Source: Pseudomonas sp. N040 (lineage in GTDB: Bacteria > Pseudomonadota > Gammaproteobacteria > Pseudomonadales > Pseudomonadaceae). Taken from it: a DNA stretch of 64,000 nucleotides. The stretch covers positions 124,001 through 188,000 of the forward strand of contig NZ_JADOBE010000002.1 of NCBI RefSeq assembly GCF_015637705.1, written 5' to 3'. Position numbers and translations under genes: made by a program. Of this stretch, positions 32,261 to 40,223 are shown piece after piece (positions within the stretch are counted from its first letter, which is position 1; each line of letters opens with the position of its first letter). The notes under the pieces were generated by a model. The model ran no database searches, had not been told where the DNA came from, and saw only the letters and a program-made list of their open reading frames with translations.

Positions 32261-34720
32261 TCAGTGGCGGATGCGTTCGCTTTGCGGGTCGTACAGCGGC
32301 GCCAGCGAGGCGGTCGCCTCGACCAGTTGGTCGTTGACCTCGACCTCGAAGCGCCGATTGCGCAGCAATTCGGCGGTGATGCCCTCCTCCAGCTCGATCA
32401 CGCCCAGGCCGACCGCCGCGCCGAGTGTGTGGCCGTAGGCGCCGGAGCGCATGTAGCCGACGTAGCGGCCGTCGCAGCGGATCGGCTCCTGGCCGAGCAG
32501 CAGCGGCTGCGGGTCGTTGAGCAGGAACTGCAGCAGGCGCTTCTTCAGCGGGCCGCCCTGCTTCTGGGCCAGCAGCACGTCGCGGCCGATGAAGTCGCCC
32601 TTGGCGAAATCGACGACAAAGCCCAGGCCGGCTTCCAGCGGGGTGTCGGTGTTGTCGATGTCCACGCCGAAATCGCGGTAGCCCTTCTCCAGGCGCAGGC
32701 TGTCCAGCGCCATCAGGCCACCGTGCACCAGCTCGACGCCCTGCGCCGCGCAGCCGTCGAGCAAGGCGTCGTAGACGGTGTGGCTGTACTCGGTCGGGAT
32801 GTACAGCTCGTAGCCCAATTCGCCCATGTAGGTGATGCGCACCAGCAGCACCCGCGCATAACCCAGTTCGATCTCGCCACTGCCGCGGAAGGGCACGCTC
32901 GCGGTCGACAGGTCGGCGCCGCTGATGGCCTGCAGCAGTTCGCGCGACTGCGGCCCCTGCAGGCTGAGCAGGGTGTAGGCCGAGGTCACGTCGGTCAGCG
33001 TGCACTGCTCGTCCGCACCGGTGTGCTGGCGCAGCCAGCTGGGGGTGAAGCGCTGCAGCAGGTCGCCGGTGACCAGCATGAACTGCTGCTCGCCCAGGCG
33101 GGTGATGGTCAGGTCGGCAACGATGCCGCCCTGGCGGTTCAGCCACTGGGTGTAGATGTTGCGCCCGAGCGGGATCGACACCGAGTTGGCGCTGACGCGG
33201 TTGAGCACGCGCTCGGCATCGCGGCCCTGGACGATGAATTTGCCCATGAACGACTTGTCGAACAGCGCCACGCTTTCGCGGGTGGCGCGGTGCTCGCTGG
33301 CCGCGCAGGCGAACCACGGCTGGCGCCCGTAGCGGTATTCCACCGCCGGCATCTGCCCGTCGCCGGCGAACCAGTAGGGCATTTCCCAGCCGCCGAGGCT
33401 GACGAAATAGGCGCCGCGCGCCGCATAGCGCTCATGCAGGGCCAGGCGCCGCACGTTGCGGCCGCTCTGGTGCTTGAAGTTGGGCAGGCCGGCATGGTTG
33501 AAGATGTAGCCGAGGCTGTGCGGGATGCGTGCGGCGAGGAAGTGCCGGGTCGACTCGTAGCGCTGGGTGCGCGCCAGGCTGATGCCGGTCATGTCCTGCG
33601 AGGCATTGCCGTGGACGATCTGCTCGGCGAGCAGGCGACCCATGCCACCGGCCGAGAGGATGCCCAGCGAATTCAGCCCGCTGGCCACGTACAGGCCGTC
33701 CACTTCCGGGCTTTCGCCCATCAGGAAGGCGCCATCCGGGGTGAAGCTTTCCGGGCCGCAGAAGAAGCTCTTGATGCCCGCCTGGTTCATCACCGGGAAG
33801 CGCTTGAAGGCGTGTTCCAGGTGCGGCGTCATGCGTTCCCAGTCCGGCGGCAGGTGCAGAAAGCTGGCGTCGTCGGCAATCCCCTGCGGACACCAGCTGG
33901 CGCCCTGCGGCTCGAACAGGCCGAACAGCAGGCCGCCGCTCTCCTCGCGCACGTAGGCGTAGGCATCCGGATCCTCGACCACCGGCAGGTCCGGATGCAC
34001 CCCGGCCAGCGGCTCGGTCAGCAGGTAGTAATGCTCGGCGGCTTGCAGCGGCACCGACACGCCGATCTTCGCCCCCAGCTGGCGCGACCACATGCCGGCG
34101 GCCAGCACCACCACCTCGGCCGTGATGGCGCCCCGGTTGGTCTGCACGCCGCTCACCCGCTGGTTCTTCAGCATGAAATCGGTGACCTGCACCCCTTCGA
34201 TAATCCGCACGCCCTGCAGGCGCGCCCCGCGGGCCAGCGACATGGTCAGGTCGACCGGATTGGCGCGGCCATCCGATGGGGTGTACACGCCCGAGACCAG
34301 GCCGGCGGTTTCCACCAGCGGGAACAGCTGGCCAATCTCCGCCGGGCTCAGCTCGAACTTGTCCAGCCCGTGCAGGCGCGCGAAGTTGACCTCGCGGCGC
34401 TGGGTTTCGCGACGCGTGGCGTTGCTGGCCAGGTGCAGGTGGCCGATGCGCTTGAAGCCGGTGGCCAGGCCGGTCTCGGCCTCCAGGCGCTCGTAGAGCT
34501 GGCGCGAATACTGCTGCGACCACAGCAGGGTCTCGCTGGACATGCCGGCCGAGGCGATCAGCCCGGCGGCGTGCCAGGTGGTGCCGGAGGTCAGCTGGTC
34601 GCGCTCGAGCAGCACCACGTCGGTCCAGCCCAGCTGGGCCAGGTGATAGGCGATGCTGGTGCCGATCACACCACCACCGACGATGACCACGCGCGCGTGG
34701 GTGGGGAAGCCGTTACTCAT
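32261..34720 (-). CDS. FAD-dependent oxidoreductase/GcvT fusion (dimethylglycine or sarcosine dehydrogenase-like)
   Basis: Starting at MSNGFPTHAR the protein has 819 residues. The N-terminal DAO flavodomain (about 1-365) has VVIVGGGVIGTSIAYHLA, and TTWHAAGLI near 45-53 marks the covalent-FAD type seen in dimethylglycine dehydrogenase. A short FAO_M linker region (about 370-425) leads to aminomethyltransferase GCV_T and C-terminal GCV_T domains (about 430-815). This layout oxidises N-methylated glycines and transfers the one-carbon unit to tetrahydrofolate. The precise substrate is open. A divergent XRE-cupin gene with repeated GTTCA half-sites in the shared promoter region suggests substrate-responsive control. 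Confidence 0.88.
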   Translation of the reverse strand: MSNGFPTHARVVIVGGGVIGTSIAYHLAQLGWTDVVLLERDQLTSGTTWHAAGLIASAGMSSETLLWSQQYSRQLYERLEAETGLATGFKRIGHLHLASNATRRETQRREVNFARLHGLDKFELSPAEIGQLFPLVETAGLVSGVYTPSDGRANPVDLTMSLARGARLQGVRIIEGVQVTDFMLKNQRVSGVQTNRGAITAEVVVLAAGMWSRQLGAKIGVSVPLQAAEHYYLLTEPLAGVHPDLPVVEDPDAYAYVREESGGLLFGLFEPQGASWCPQGIADDASFLHLPPDWERMTPHLEHAFKRFPVMNQAGIKSFFCGPESFTPDGAFLMGESPEVDGLYVASGLNSLGILSAGGMGRLLAEQIVHGNASQDMTGISLARTQRYESTRHFLAARIPHSLGYIFNHAGLPNFKHQSGRNVRRLALHERYAARGAYFVSLGGWEMPYWFAGDGQMPAVEYRYGRQPWFACAASEHRATRESVALFDKSFMGKFIVQGRDAERVLNRVSANSVSIPLGRNIYTQWLNRQGGIVADLTITRLGEQQFMLVTGDLLQRFTPSWLRQHTGADEQCTLTDVTSAYTLLSLQGPQSRELLQAISGADLSTASVPFRGSGEIELGYARVLLVRITYMGELGYELYIPTEYSHTVYDALLDGCAAQGVELVHGGLMALDSLRLEKGYRDFGVDIDNTDTPLEAGLGFVVDFAKGDFIGRDVLLAQKQGGPLKKRLLQFLLNDPQPLLLGQEPIRCDGRYVGYMRSGAYGHTLGAAVGLGVIELEEGITAELLRNRRFEVEVNDQLVEATASLAPLYDPQSERIRH

Positions 34721-34734
34721 GCCAGGCGCCTTCG

Positions 34735-34783
34735 TGAACATAATTAACTAAATGTTCATGAACTTTACAGGCATACTGTTCAT
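34735..34783. promoter_or_regulatory. Cluster of TGTTCA/TGAACA half-sites in divergent promoter
   Basis: TGAACAT (34735-34741) and ATGTTCA (34752-34758) form an inverted repeat with a 10-base A/T-rich spacer. A second palindrome, GTTCATGAAC, overlaps at 34754-34763, and a further TGTTCAT lies at 34777-34783. The sites sit directly between the oxidoreductase start and the XRE-cupin gene, so they are likely operator sites for that regulator; the sites are seen, the binding is inferred. Confidence 0.6.
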
Positions 34784-34859
34784 CCGACAAGCCGGCGCAG
34801 CGTGCCTGCACCGCCGGCAATACCCCATAATCAGTGCCCCTGCGCAACGCGAGCCGAGC

Positions 34860-35408
34860 ATGAACAGATCCGCCACCGAGGCCCTGGCCCAGACCATCCG
34901 CGACCTGCGCACGCGCCGGAAAGTCACCGTGCGGCAGCTGGCGGAACAGATCGGCCGCTCGATCGGCTTCATCTCGCAGATCGAGCGCGGCCTCTCGCAA
35001 CCCAGCGTGGAAGACCTGCTGGCGATCAGCCAGGCGCTCGGCGTGCCCTTCACCTACTTCGTCGAACCGGCGCACGGCCCGCAGCATCCGTGGATTACCC
35101 GGCCCGGCGCGCGACGCACCCTGGGCTACGCCCGCGGGGTCAGCGACCAGGTGATTTCGCCGAACCTGTCGAGCCAGCTGATCCTGCTGGAAACCCGCCT
35201 CGAAGCGGGGGCGGATTTCGGCGAACGCAACCTCATCGACAGCGCCGAACAGGCTGGCTACGTCCTCGAGGGCGAGCTGACCCTGTGGGTCAACGACGAG
35301 GAACTGCGGGTCCGTGCCGGCGACGGCTTCCAGATCCCCGCCGGCGTGCCCTGCCGCTGCGCCAACCAGAGCACGGGCATCACGCGGGTGGTGTGGGTCT
35401 ACAGCTAG
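34860..35408 (+). CDS. XRE-family regulator with C-terminal cupin sensor
   Basis: The ATG at 34860 gives 182 residues; longer in-frame starts would cover the operator cluster. An N-terminal lambda-repressor-like helix-turn-helix (residues about 8-62) includes VRQLAEQIGRSIGFISQIER. A cupin_2 domain follows (about 105-180) with GYVLEGELTLWV and GDGFQIPAG. This two-domain form is common in PuuR/SinR-like regulators of polyamine, choline or methylamine metabolism, in keeping with the divergent dimethylglycine dehydrogenase-like gene. Confidence 0.9.
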   Translation: MNRSATEALAQTIRDLRTRRKVTVRQLAEQIGRSIGFISQIERGLSQPSVEDLLAISQALGVPFTYFVEPAHGPQHPWITRPGARRTLGYARGVSDQVISPNLSSQLILLETRLEAGADFGERNLIDSAEQAGYVLEGELTLWVNDEELRVRAGDGFQIPAGVPCRCANQSTGITRVVWVYS

Positions 35409-35605
35409 GAGCCTGCCGGATAGTTGAATCGGGCACATGCACCCGGGCGTTTATCAACAAGCAATCTAATGTCCCGGCCAAGGGTTACTAACCTTCTTCT
35501 TGCAATAACCATTGTGTAGTTCGACCCGCGAAAGCGGTGGCAACTGCCCCTCTCAGAAGTACGTTGTTGAGTCCGGCGCCCGTTCACGCAAACGAGGAAG
35601 CTGAC

Positions 35606-35977
35606 ATGAATGACAAGCTGCTGATCGGAATCGGCCTCTGCCTATGTAGCGCGCTGGTGCAGGCAGACTATCTGGATGTAATCGACGTCAAGCTGAAACC
35701 CGCCTGCACCCTGAAGGACTTCATCGCCCTGAACAAGGAAATGAACGAGTGGGGCAAGCCCTACAACATGACCGGCGAGGTGGTCACCTCGATCTTCAGC
35801 GATGCACCCAACAGCACGGCCTGGGTCGGCCGGAGTCCCGACGCGACCTCCTTCGGCAAGGCCTGGGATGCCTGGCGCACGGCCCGCGACAAGGGCGAGG
35901 CACCGGTCAGCAAGCTGAATGCGCGCTGGGTCGAATGCACCGAAATATTGTACCGCCGCGCGTTTGACAGCTACTGA
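35606..35977 (+). CDS. Small exported protein of unknown function upstream of CYP153
   Basis: The ATG at 35606 follows a GAGGAAG site and gives 123 residues. The first 20 residues are a signal peptide (KLLIGIGLCLCSALVQA, cleavage after QA). The mature part is rich in aromatic and charged residues with two cysteines (near 33 and 109) that could form a disulfide. Alternating strand and helix patterns hint at a dimeric alpha/beta-barrel (NIPSNAP/ABM-like) fold, but no motif secures that. It ends 25 bases before the P450 gene, so the two are probably co-transcribed. Function not recognised. Confidence 0.7.
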   Translation: MNDKLLIGIGLCLCSALVQADYLDVIDVKLKPACTLKDFIALNKEMNEWGKPYNMTGEVVTSIFSDAPNSTAWVGRSPDATSFGKAWDAWRTARDKGEAPVSKLNARWVECTEILYRRAFDSY

Positions 35978-36002
35978 GCCGAGCCGTGCAAGGAGCACAC
36001 GC

Positions 36003-37229
36003 ATGAACGCCCTGCCTGAGCCTTACGCCATACCCCTTGCGCAGCTCGACCCGAGCGACGGGCGCTTGTTCCAGGATGGCCGGCATCTGGCCTATTTCGC
36101 CCGCCTGCGCGCCGAGGACCCGGTGCATTTCGTCGACAGCGCGCAGTTCGGTCCGTACTGGTCGATCACCCGCTTCGACGACATCGTGTTCGTCGATACC
36201 CATCACGAGCTGTTCTCCTCCGAGCCGCGGATTGTCATCGGCGATCCGCTGATCGACTTCACCCTGCCGATGTTCATCGCCATGGACCCGCCACGGCATG
36301 ACCGGCAACGCAACGTGTTTGCCCCGGCCGTGGTGCCCAGGCAGCTCAGCGAGTGGGAAGCGCTGATTCGCACGCGGGTGCAGGGCGTGCTCGACGGCTT
36401 GCCGGTCGGCGAGACCTTCGACTGGGTCGATCGCGTGTCGATCGAGCTGACCACCATGATGCTGGCCACCCTGTTCGACTTTCCCTTCGAGGAACGCCGC
36501 CTGCTGACCCACTGGTCGAATGTGGCGACTTCCGGGCCGATCGTCGGCTGTACGGCGATGTCCGAGGAGGCGATCCAGGCCGAGCTGCTGGTCTGCCTGG
36601 AGTATTTCAGCCGCCTGCGCGACGAGCGCGCGCAACAGCCGCCGCGCATGGACTTCATCTCGCTGCTGGCGCACAGCCCCGAGACCCGCGAGCTGGCACC
36701 GCTGGAGTTCCTCGGCAACCTGGTGCTGCTGATCGTCGGCGGCAACGACACCACGCGCAACACCATGAGCGGCAGCGTCTATGCGCTGAACCGCTATCCG
36801 GAGCAGTTCGCCAGGCTGCGCGCCGATCATTCGCTGATTCCCGGCATGGTTTCGGAAACCATCCGCTGGCAGACCCCGCTGGCCCACATGCGGCGCATCG
36901 CCACGGCGGACGTGGAACTGGGCGGCAAGACCATCCGCAAGGGCGACAAGGTGGTGATGTGGTATGTCTCCGGCAACCGCGATGACGCGGTGATCGACCA
37001 CCCCGATGAATTCATCATCGACCGCGCCAATCCGCGCCACCACCTGTCGTTCGGCTTCGGCATCCACCGCTGCATGGGCAACCGCCTGGCCGAGATGCAG
37101 CTGCGCATCCTCTGGGAAGAACTGCTGGCGCGCTTCAGCGACATCCAGCTGGCCGGGGCCGTGCAGCGCGTCGAATCGAACTTCGTGATGGGCTACAGCC
37201 AGCTGCCGGTCCGGCTGGTGGCTGCGTAG
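36003..37229 (+). CDS. CYP153-type cytochrome P450 (alkane/terminal hydroxylase family)
   Basis: This 408-residue soluble bacterial P450 closely follows the CYP153 pattern: FGPYWSITRFDDI near 42-54, LPMFIAMDPPRHDRQR near 90-105, the I-helix GGNDTTRN near 247-254, the ExxR-type helix ETIRWQTPL near 285, and heme-binding FGFGIHRCMGNR with the ligand cysteine at about 357. CYP153 enzymes hydroxylate medium-chain alkanes and related hydrocarbons at the terminal carbon, using a [2Fe-2S] ferredoxin and a FAD reductase. The ferredoxin follows at 37386; no reductase is adjacent. Substrate cannot be read from sequence. Confidence 0.9.
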   Translation: MNALPEPYAIPLAQLDPSDGRLFQDGRHLAYFARLRAEDPVHFVDSAQFGPYWSITRFDDIVFVDTHHELFSSEPRIVIGDPLIDFTLPMFIAMDPPRHDRQRNVFAPAVVPRQLSEWEALIRTRVQGVLDGLPVGETFDWVDRVSIELTTMMLATLFDFPFEERRLLTHWSNVATSGPIVGCTAMSEEAIQAELLVCLEYFSRLRDERAQQPPRMDFISLLAHSPETRELAPLEFLGNLVLLIVGGNDTTRNTMSGSVYALNRYPEQFARLRADHSLIPGMVSETIRWQTPLAHMRRIATADVELGGKTIRKGDKVVMWYVSGNRDDAVIDHPDEFIIDRANPRHHLSFGFGIHRCMGNRLAEMQLRILWEELLARFSDIQLAGAVQRVESNFVMGYSQLPVRLVAA

Positions 37230-37244
37230 GCTGGGCGCAGGCGT

Positions 37245-37311
37245 AGGGTGGGCGTACCACCGATATCGGCCCGCGCTTTATGGTGGGCTGAAGCCCACCT
37301 ACGCCCACCCT
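37245..37311. repeat. Nested palindromic repeat between P450 and ferredoxin genes
   Basis: Outer arms AGGGTGGGCGTA (37245-37256) and TACGCCCACCCT (37300-37311) are exact reverse complements. Inside, GGTGGGCT and AGCCCACC (37282-37299) form a second perfect hairpin; its TGGGCTGAAGCCCACC core recurs at 29341-29356. The repeat occupies most of the 156-base gap where CYP153 operons often carry a reductase gene. Confidence 0.85.
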
Positions 37312-37385
37312 GCACTTACGCTTTGCAGCCAACAGGTAACGGGTACAGAGCGATTGCTTAACGGCGGGTACAGCGGAGGGCCGCG

Positions 37386-37706
37386 ATGCCGAGCATTACC
37401 TTCATTGAGTTCGATGGCACCCCGCACCGCGTCGAGGGCACCTGCGGCAAGTCGCTGATGCTGGCGGCGGTGGAAAACGGCGTGCCGGGAATCGACGCGG
37501 ACTGCGGTGGCGCCTGTGCCTGCGGCACCTGTCACGTGTTCGTCGACGAACACTGGCGCGCCGCCACCGGCCAGGCCAGTCCGCATGAGCAGGGCATGCT
37601 CGACATGCGCCCGGACCAGGCGGACAACTCCCGGCTGAGCTGCCAGATCACCGTCAGCGAGGCCCTCGACGGCCTGGTCGTGCGGCTACCCGAATTCCAG
37701 ATGTAG
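37386..37706 (+). CDS. [2Fe-2S] ferredoxin, putidaredoxin/adrenodoxin type
   Basis: This 106-residue protein has cluster ligands at Cys40, Cys46, Cys49 and Cys86, giving CX5CX2CX36C, the adrenodoxin/putidaredoxin spacing. The neighbouring LAAVENGVPGIDADCGG and C-terminal RLSCQI segments are typical. It should transfer electrons to the CYP153 enzyme. This spacing excludes the plant-type DmpQ ferredoxin, so it does not replace the missing dmpQ. Confidence 0.92.
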   Translation: MPSITFIEFDGTPHRVEGTCGKSLMLAAVENGVPGIDADCGGACACGTCHVFVDEHWRAATGQASPHEQGMLDMRPDQADNSRLSCQITVSEALDGLVVRLPEFQM

Positions 37707-37717
37707 CCTGGGAGCCT

Positions 37718-37754
37718 GTCGGACTTGACCACCCGTCGCGAGGGAAAGTCCGAC
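37718..37754. terminator. Hairpin after the ferredoxin gene
   Basis: Arms GTCGGACTT and AAGTCCGAC (9 bp, exact) enclose a 19-base loop between the convergent ferredoxin and msrA genes. The GAGCCTG(T/C)CGGA leader of this element also occurs right after the XRE-cupin gene (about 35408), so it may belong to a dispersed repeat family. No T-run is present, so termination is uncertain. Confidence 0.5.
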
Positions 37755-37771
37755 CAGCGCCTGATGCCGGC

Positions 37772-38446
37772 TCACTTGGCCGGCTTGCCCCACAACTGTT
37801 CCAGGCGTTCATCGCGACCGCAGCCGTTGCGGTAGAAGGCGTAGCGAATCGGATTCCGCTGGTGATAGTCCTGATGGTAAGCCTCGGCCGGATAGAAGGT
37901 GCCGGCAGGCAGGATTTCCGTCACCACCGGGCCGGGCAACCGGCCGGACTGCTCCAGAGCCGCCCTGGAGGCCTGCGCCAGGCGCTGTTCCTCGGGATTG
38001 CCATAGAAAATCACGCTGCGGTACTGGGTGCCCTTGTCGCAGAACTGCGCGTTCGCCGTGACCGGGTCGATGGTTGGCCAGAAGGCCTCCAGCAGCTCGG
38101 CGTAGCTGATTTCGGCAGGGTCATAACGGACCCGCACCGCTTCGACATGCCCGCTGCTGCCGGAGGAGACCTGCTCGTAGCTGGGGTTCGGCAGCTGCCC
38201 GCCGGTATAGCCCGAGGTGGTCTGCATCACGCCCGGCAGCTTGTCGAAATCCGCCTCGGTGCACCAGAAGCAGCCACCGGCAAACACGGCCTCGGCGTAG
38301 TCTGCCGGCGCCGGTGCGCTGGCCGCTGGCGTTGCGGACTGGTCCGTCTGTGCAATGGTCGCGGCAGCGCCGGCCAGCAGGGCAAGGCTGGCCAGGATGG
38401 CCAGTGCCGGACGGCGCAGGCGCCCGCGGTTGTGGATGGTCTGCAT
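37772..38446 (-). CDS. msrA: Exported peptide-methionine (S)-S-oxide reductase
   Basis: The start at 38446 gives 224 residues with an N-terminal signal-like segment (LRRPALAILASLALLAGAAATIA, then Ala/Pro linker). The catalytic motif GGCFWCTE lies near residue 57-64. Downstream GYTGG, the RYDP/ISY segment, and NAQFCDKGTQYRS near 134-146 are typical of MsrA. It repairs the S-epimer of methionine sulfoxide, here probably in the periplasm. It follows msrB by 2 bases, so the two form an operon covering both epimers. Confidence 0.93.
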   Translation of the reverse strand: MQTIHNRGRLRRPALAILASLALLAGAAATIAQTDQSATPAASAPAPADYAEAVFAGGCFWCTEADFDKLPGVMQTTSGYTGGQLPNPSYEQVSSGSSGHVEAVRVRYDPAEISYAELLEAFWPTIDPVTANAQFCDKGTQYRSVIFYGNPEEQRLAQASRAALEQSGRLPGPVVTEILPAGTFYPAEAYHQDYHQRNPIRYAFYRNGCGRDERLEQLWGKPAK

Positions 38447-38448
38447 GG

Positions 38449-38967
38449 CTAGCTCCGCAAGGCTGGCAAAGGTTGATCCTGGGGAATGAAGCGCAAGGCC
38501 ACGCCGTTGTTGCACCAGCGCTGGCCACGCGGCGGCGGGCCGTCATCGAACACATGACCCTGGTGCCCGCCGCAACGCGCGCAGTGGTATTCGGTGCGCG
38601 GGATGAACAGCCGGGAGTCGTCCTTCAACCCGACATGGCCTTCGATCGGCTGGGTAAAGCTCGGCCAGCCGGTGCCACTTTCATACTTGTGCTGGCTGTC
38701 GAACAACGGCAGGTAACAGGCGGCGCAGAGGTAGGTGCCGCTGCGCTTCTCCTGATTCAGCGGGCTGCTGCCGGAGCGCTCGGTGTCCTCCTCGAACAGC
38801 ACGGCATAGGCTTGCTCCGAGACCAGCTCGCGCCAGGCGCTGTGCGGCTTGTCCAACGCCACCACGCTGCTGGCGGTCGGGGTTGCGGCGCGAGCCGGGC
38901 GAACCCGGCCGAACAGGGCGAAGACTGGCAACAGGGCCAGCCCCTTGAGGGCGATACGTCTTTGCAT
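38449..38967 (-). CDS. msrB: Exported peptide-methionine (R)-S-oxide reductase
   Basis: This 172-residue MsrB begins with Gln-Arg-Arg-Ile-Ala-Leu-Lys and a hydrophobic stretch ending in RPARAA, a Tat-like leader. Two CXXC zinc pairs are seen (CAAC near 81-84 and CARC near 130-133). The core has SGTGWPSF near 97-104, and the catalytic cysteine is in RWCNNGVAL near 152. The R-epimer reductase sits just upstream of msrA on the same transcript. Confidence 0.92.
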   Translation of the reverse strand: MQRRIALKGLALLPVFALFGRVRPARAATPTASSVVALDKPHSAWRELVSEQAYAVLFEEDTERSGSSPLNQEKRSGTYLCAACYLPLFDSQHKYESGTGWPSFTQPIEGHVGLKDDSRLFIPRTEYHCARCGGHQGHVFDDGPPPRGQRWCNNGVALRFIPQDQPLPALRS

Positions 38968-39121
38968 GGCGGTTCTCCTGCGGTTATCTGCCCAATAGAC
39001 GGCGCAAGGCTTGAGTTGTTACAGCCTTGGCGAGGCTTTGTCAGCCGCGAGTTGTAAGCAAAAGTGAGCGCCGCCCCCGGCGCGAACGCTGGCTGTTGCC
39101 CCGGCGTGCCGGGGCCAGCCC

Positions 39122-39379
39122 TCACGGCTCGCGATTGCCGAGCATGGCCGCCACCTGGTAGCCAAAGGTGGCGGCCAGCGCGCCGAAGAACAGCCCCACG
39201 CCGCAGGCGGCCGGCCATTCGGCGCGCAGCTCGGCATGTGCCGGGAAGACAAAGGCTGCGAAGAGGATGCCGGCGGGCACCAGCAGCGCCGCCAGTGGAA
39301 TCGCGAGCAGCGCGCCCACGCCGTGCAGGCGCAGGTAGATGGCCAGGGCGAAGGTGGCGGCGAGCACGGCAAGCATCAT
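39122..39379 (-). CDS. Small inner-membrane protein at the end of the arsenosugar-type operon
   Basis: This 85-residue protein has two or three hydrophobic segments (MLAVLAATFALAIYLRL, LLAIPLAALLVPAGILFAAF, and GLFFGALAATFGYQVAAML) and no cysteines apart from one. It starts 22 bases after the sulfotransferase on the same strand. It is not recognised as a known family; an accessory membrane subunit is possible but unsupported. Confidence 0.65.
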   Translation of the reverse strand: MMLAVLAATFALAIYLRLHGVGALLAIPLAALLVPAGILFAAFVFPAHAELRAEWPAACGVGLFFGALAATFGYQVAAMLGNREP

Positions 39380-39401
39380 GATTTTTCAGTCTCCACAGGA
39401 T

Positions 39402-40142
39402 TCACTGCAGCAGCCGCAGCAGGCCATACAGCAGCGCGGCACCCGCCAGCGCGGCCAGGCCGAGGATGCCATAGGCACCACGGGTCATCTGGCCGATGCT
39501 TTGCTTGATCGCGGCGCGGTCATTGACGTTGGGGAACGGCGTGGACGGCTCCGGCACGCCGAGAAATTCGCAGAGCGGCTTCCAGCCCTGCTCGACGGAA
39601 TAGGTCAGCAAGCGCTCGGCGGGGACCGCAGCCTGCACCTCGGCGATGTGCTGCTGGTAGTGCGCGATGGCCTTGGCGCGATCATTCATGCTGCCCTGGT
39701 GCGAACGTTGCCAGATCAGCTTGCGGCACATCTCGCCCATTTTCCTGGCGAACGGCGTGGTGCGTTCGAGCACCTTGAACTGCCACATGGTCTCGGTGAA
39801 ATAGATGGTCTCCACGGTGCTTTCGTACCAGGCCTCGGCGCCGCGCGGGTGCACGGTCAGCAGCACCTTGGCCTCCGGGTAGGCCACCAGCAATTCGCGC
39901 CAGACGCAGCACGCCGGGTTGTCCACCGCGGCCGTGTAGCGGGAAAACACCTGCTCCCAGTCGTATTGCGTGCCGGGCGTGCCATTGGCCACCCGCAGCC
40001 AGAAATCCAGATGCGCCTGGTTGGCCTTGTTCTCCAGCACTTCGAACATGTGGTAGCAGGGAAAGCCCAGCTGGTTCAGCGCCGTATAGACCGACAAGGT
40101 GCCGGTCCGGCCAAACCCCGCGCCTATCACTTTGAGTCCCAT
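39402..40142 (-). CDS. Sulfotransferase family protein with C-terminal membrane anchor
   Basis: This 246-residue protein has an N-terminal P-loop-like PAPS-binding segment GAGFGRTGTLSVYTAL near residues 7-22. A second region with LLTVHPRGAEAWYEST near 93-108 is typical of the Sulfotransfer_4 family, as is the C-terminal KPLCEFLGVPEP. A hydrophobic helix closes the protein (GILGLAALAGAALLYGLL). It would transfer sulfuryl groups from PAPS to a hydroxyl on an unknown acceptor. It lies in the ArsS-headed operon, 81 bases after the second flavoprotein, raising the possibility that the acceptor is an arsenosugar-type glycoside. Confidence 0.8.
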   Translation of the reverse strand: MGLKVIGAGFGRTGTLSVYTALNQLGFPCYHMFEVLENKANQAHLDFWLRVANGTPGTQYDWEQVFSRYTAAVDNPACCVWRELLVAYPEAKVLLTVHPRGAEAWYESTVETIYFTETMWQFKVLERTTPFARKMGEMCRKLIWQRSHQGSMNDRAKAIAHYQQHIAEVQAAVPAERLLTYSVEQGWKPLCEFLGVPEPSTPFPNVNDRAAIKQSIGQMTRGAYGILGLAALAGAALLYGLLRLLQ

Positions 40143-40223
40143 TCGCCTACCTCCCCGGTCTGTTCGAGCGCCTGCCCGGTACTATGCATGCACCGCCGCG
40201 GCGCCAACAACCCTGGCCCGCGT

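Noticed and set aside
32264..34747. 827-codon plus-strand frame opposite the FAD/GcvT gene
   Set aside because: The minus-strand protein has intact FAD and GcvT motifs throughout; the plus-strand translation is compositionally biased and without motifs.
36003..37229. The P450 as part of the phenol pathway
   Set aside because: The CYP153 pattern points to alkane-type substrates and it lies more than 25 kb away with different neighbours.
37386..37706. The ferredoxin as the missing DmpQ
   Set aside because: Its cysteines are spaced CX5CX2CX36C (adrenodoxin/putidaredoxin type), whereas DmpQ-type ferredoxins are plant-type with CX4CX2C; it also follows a P450.
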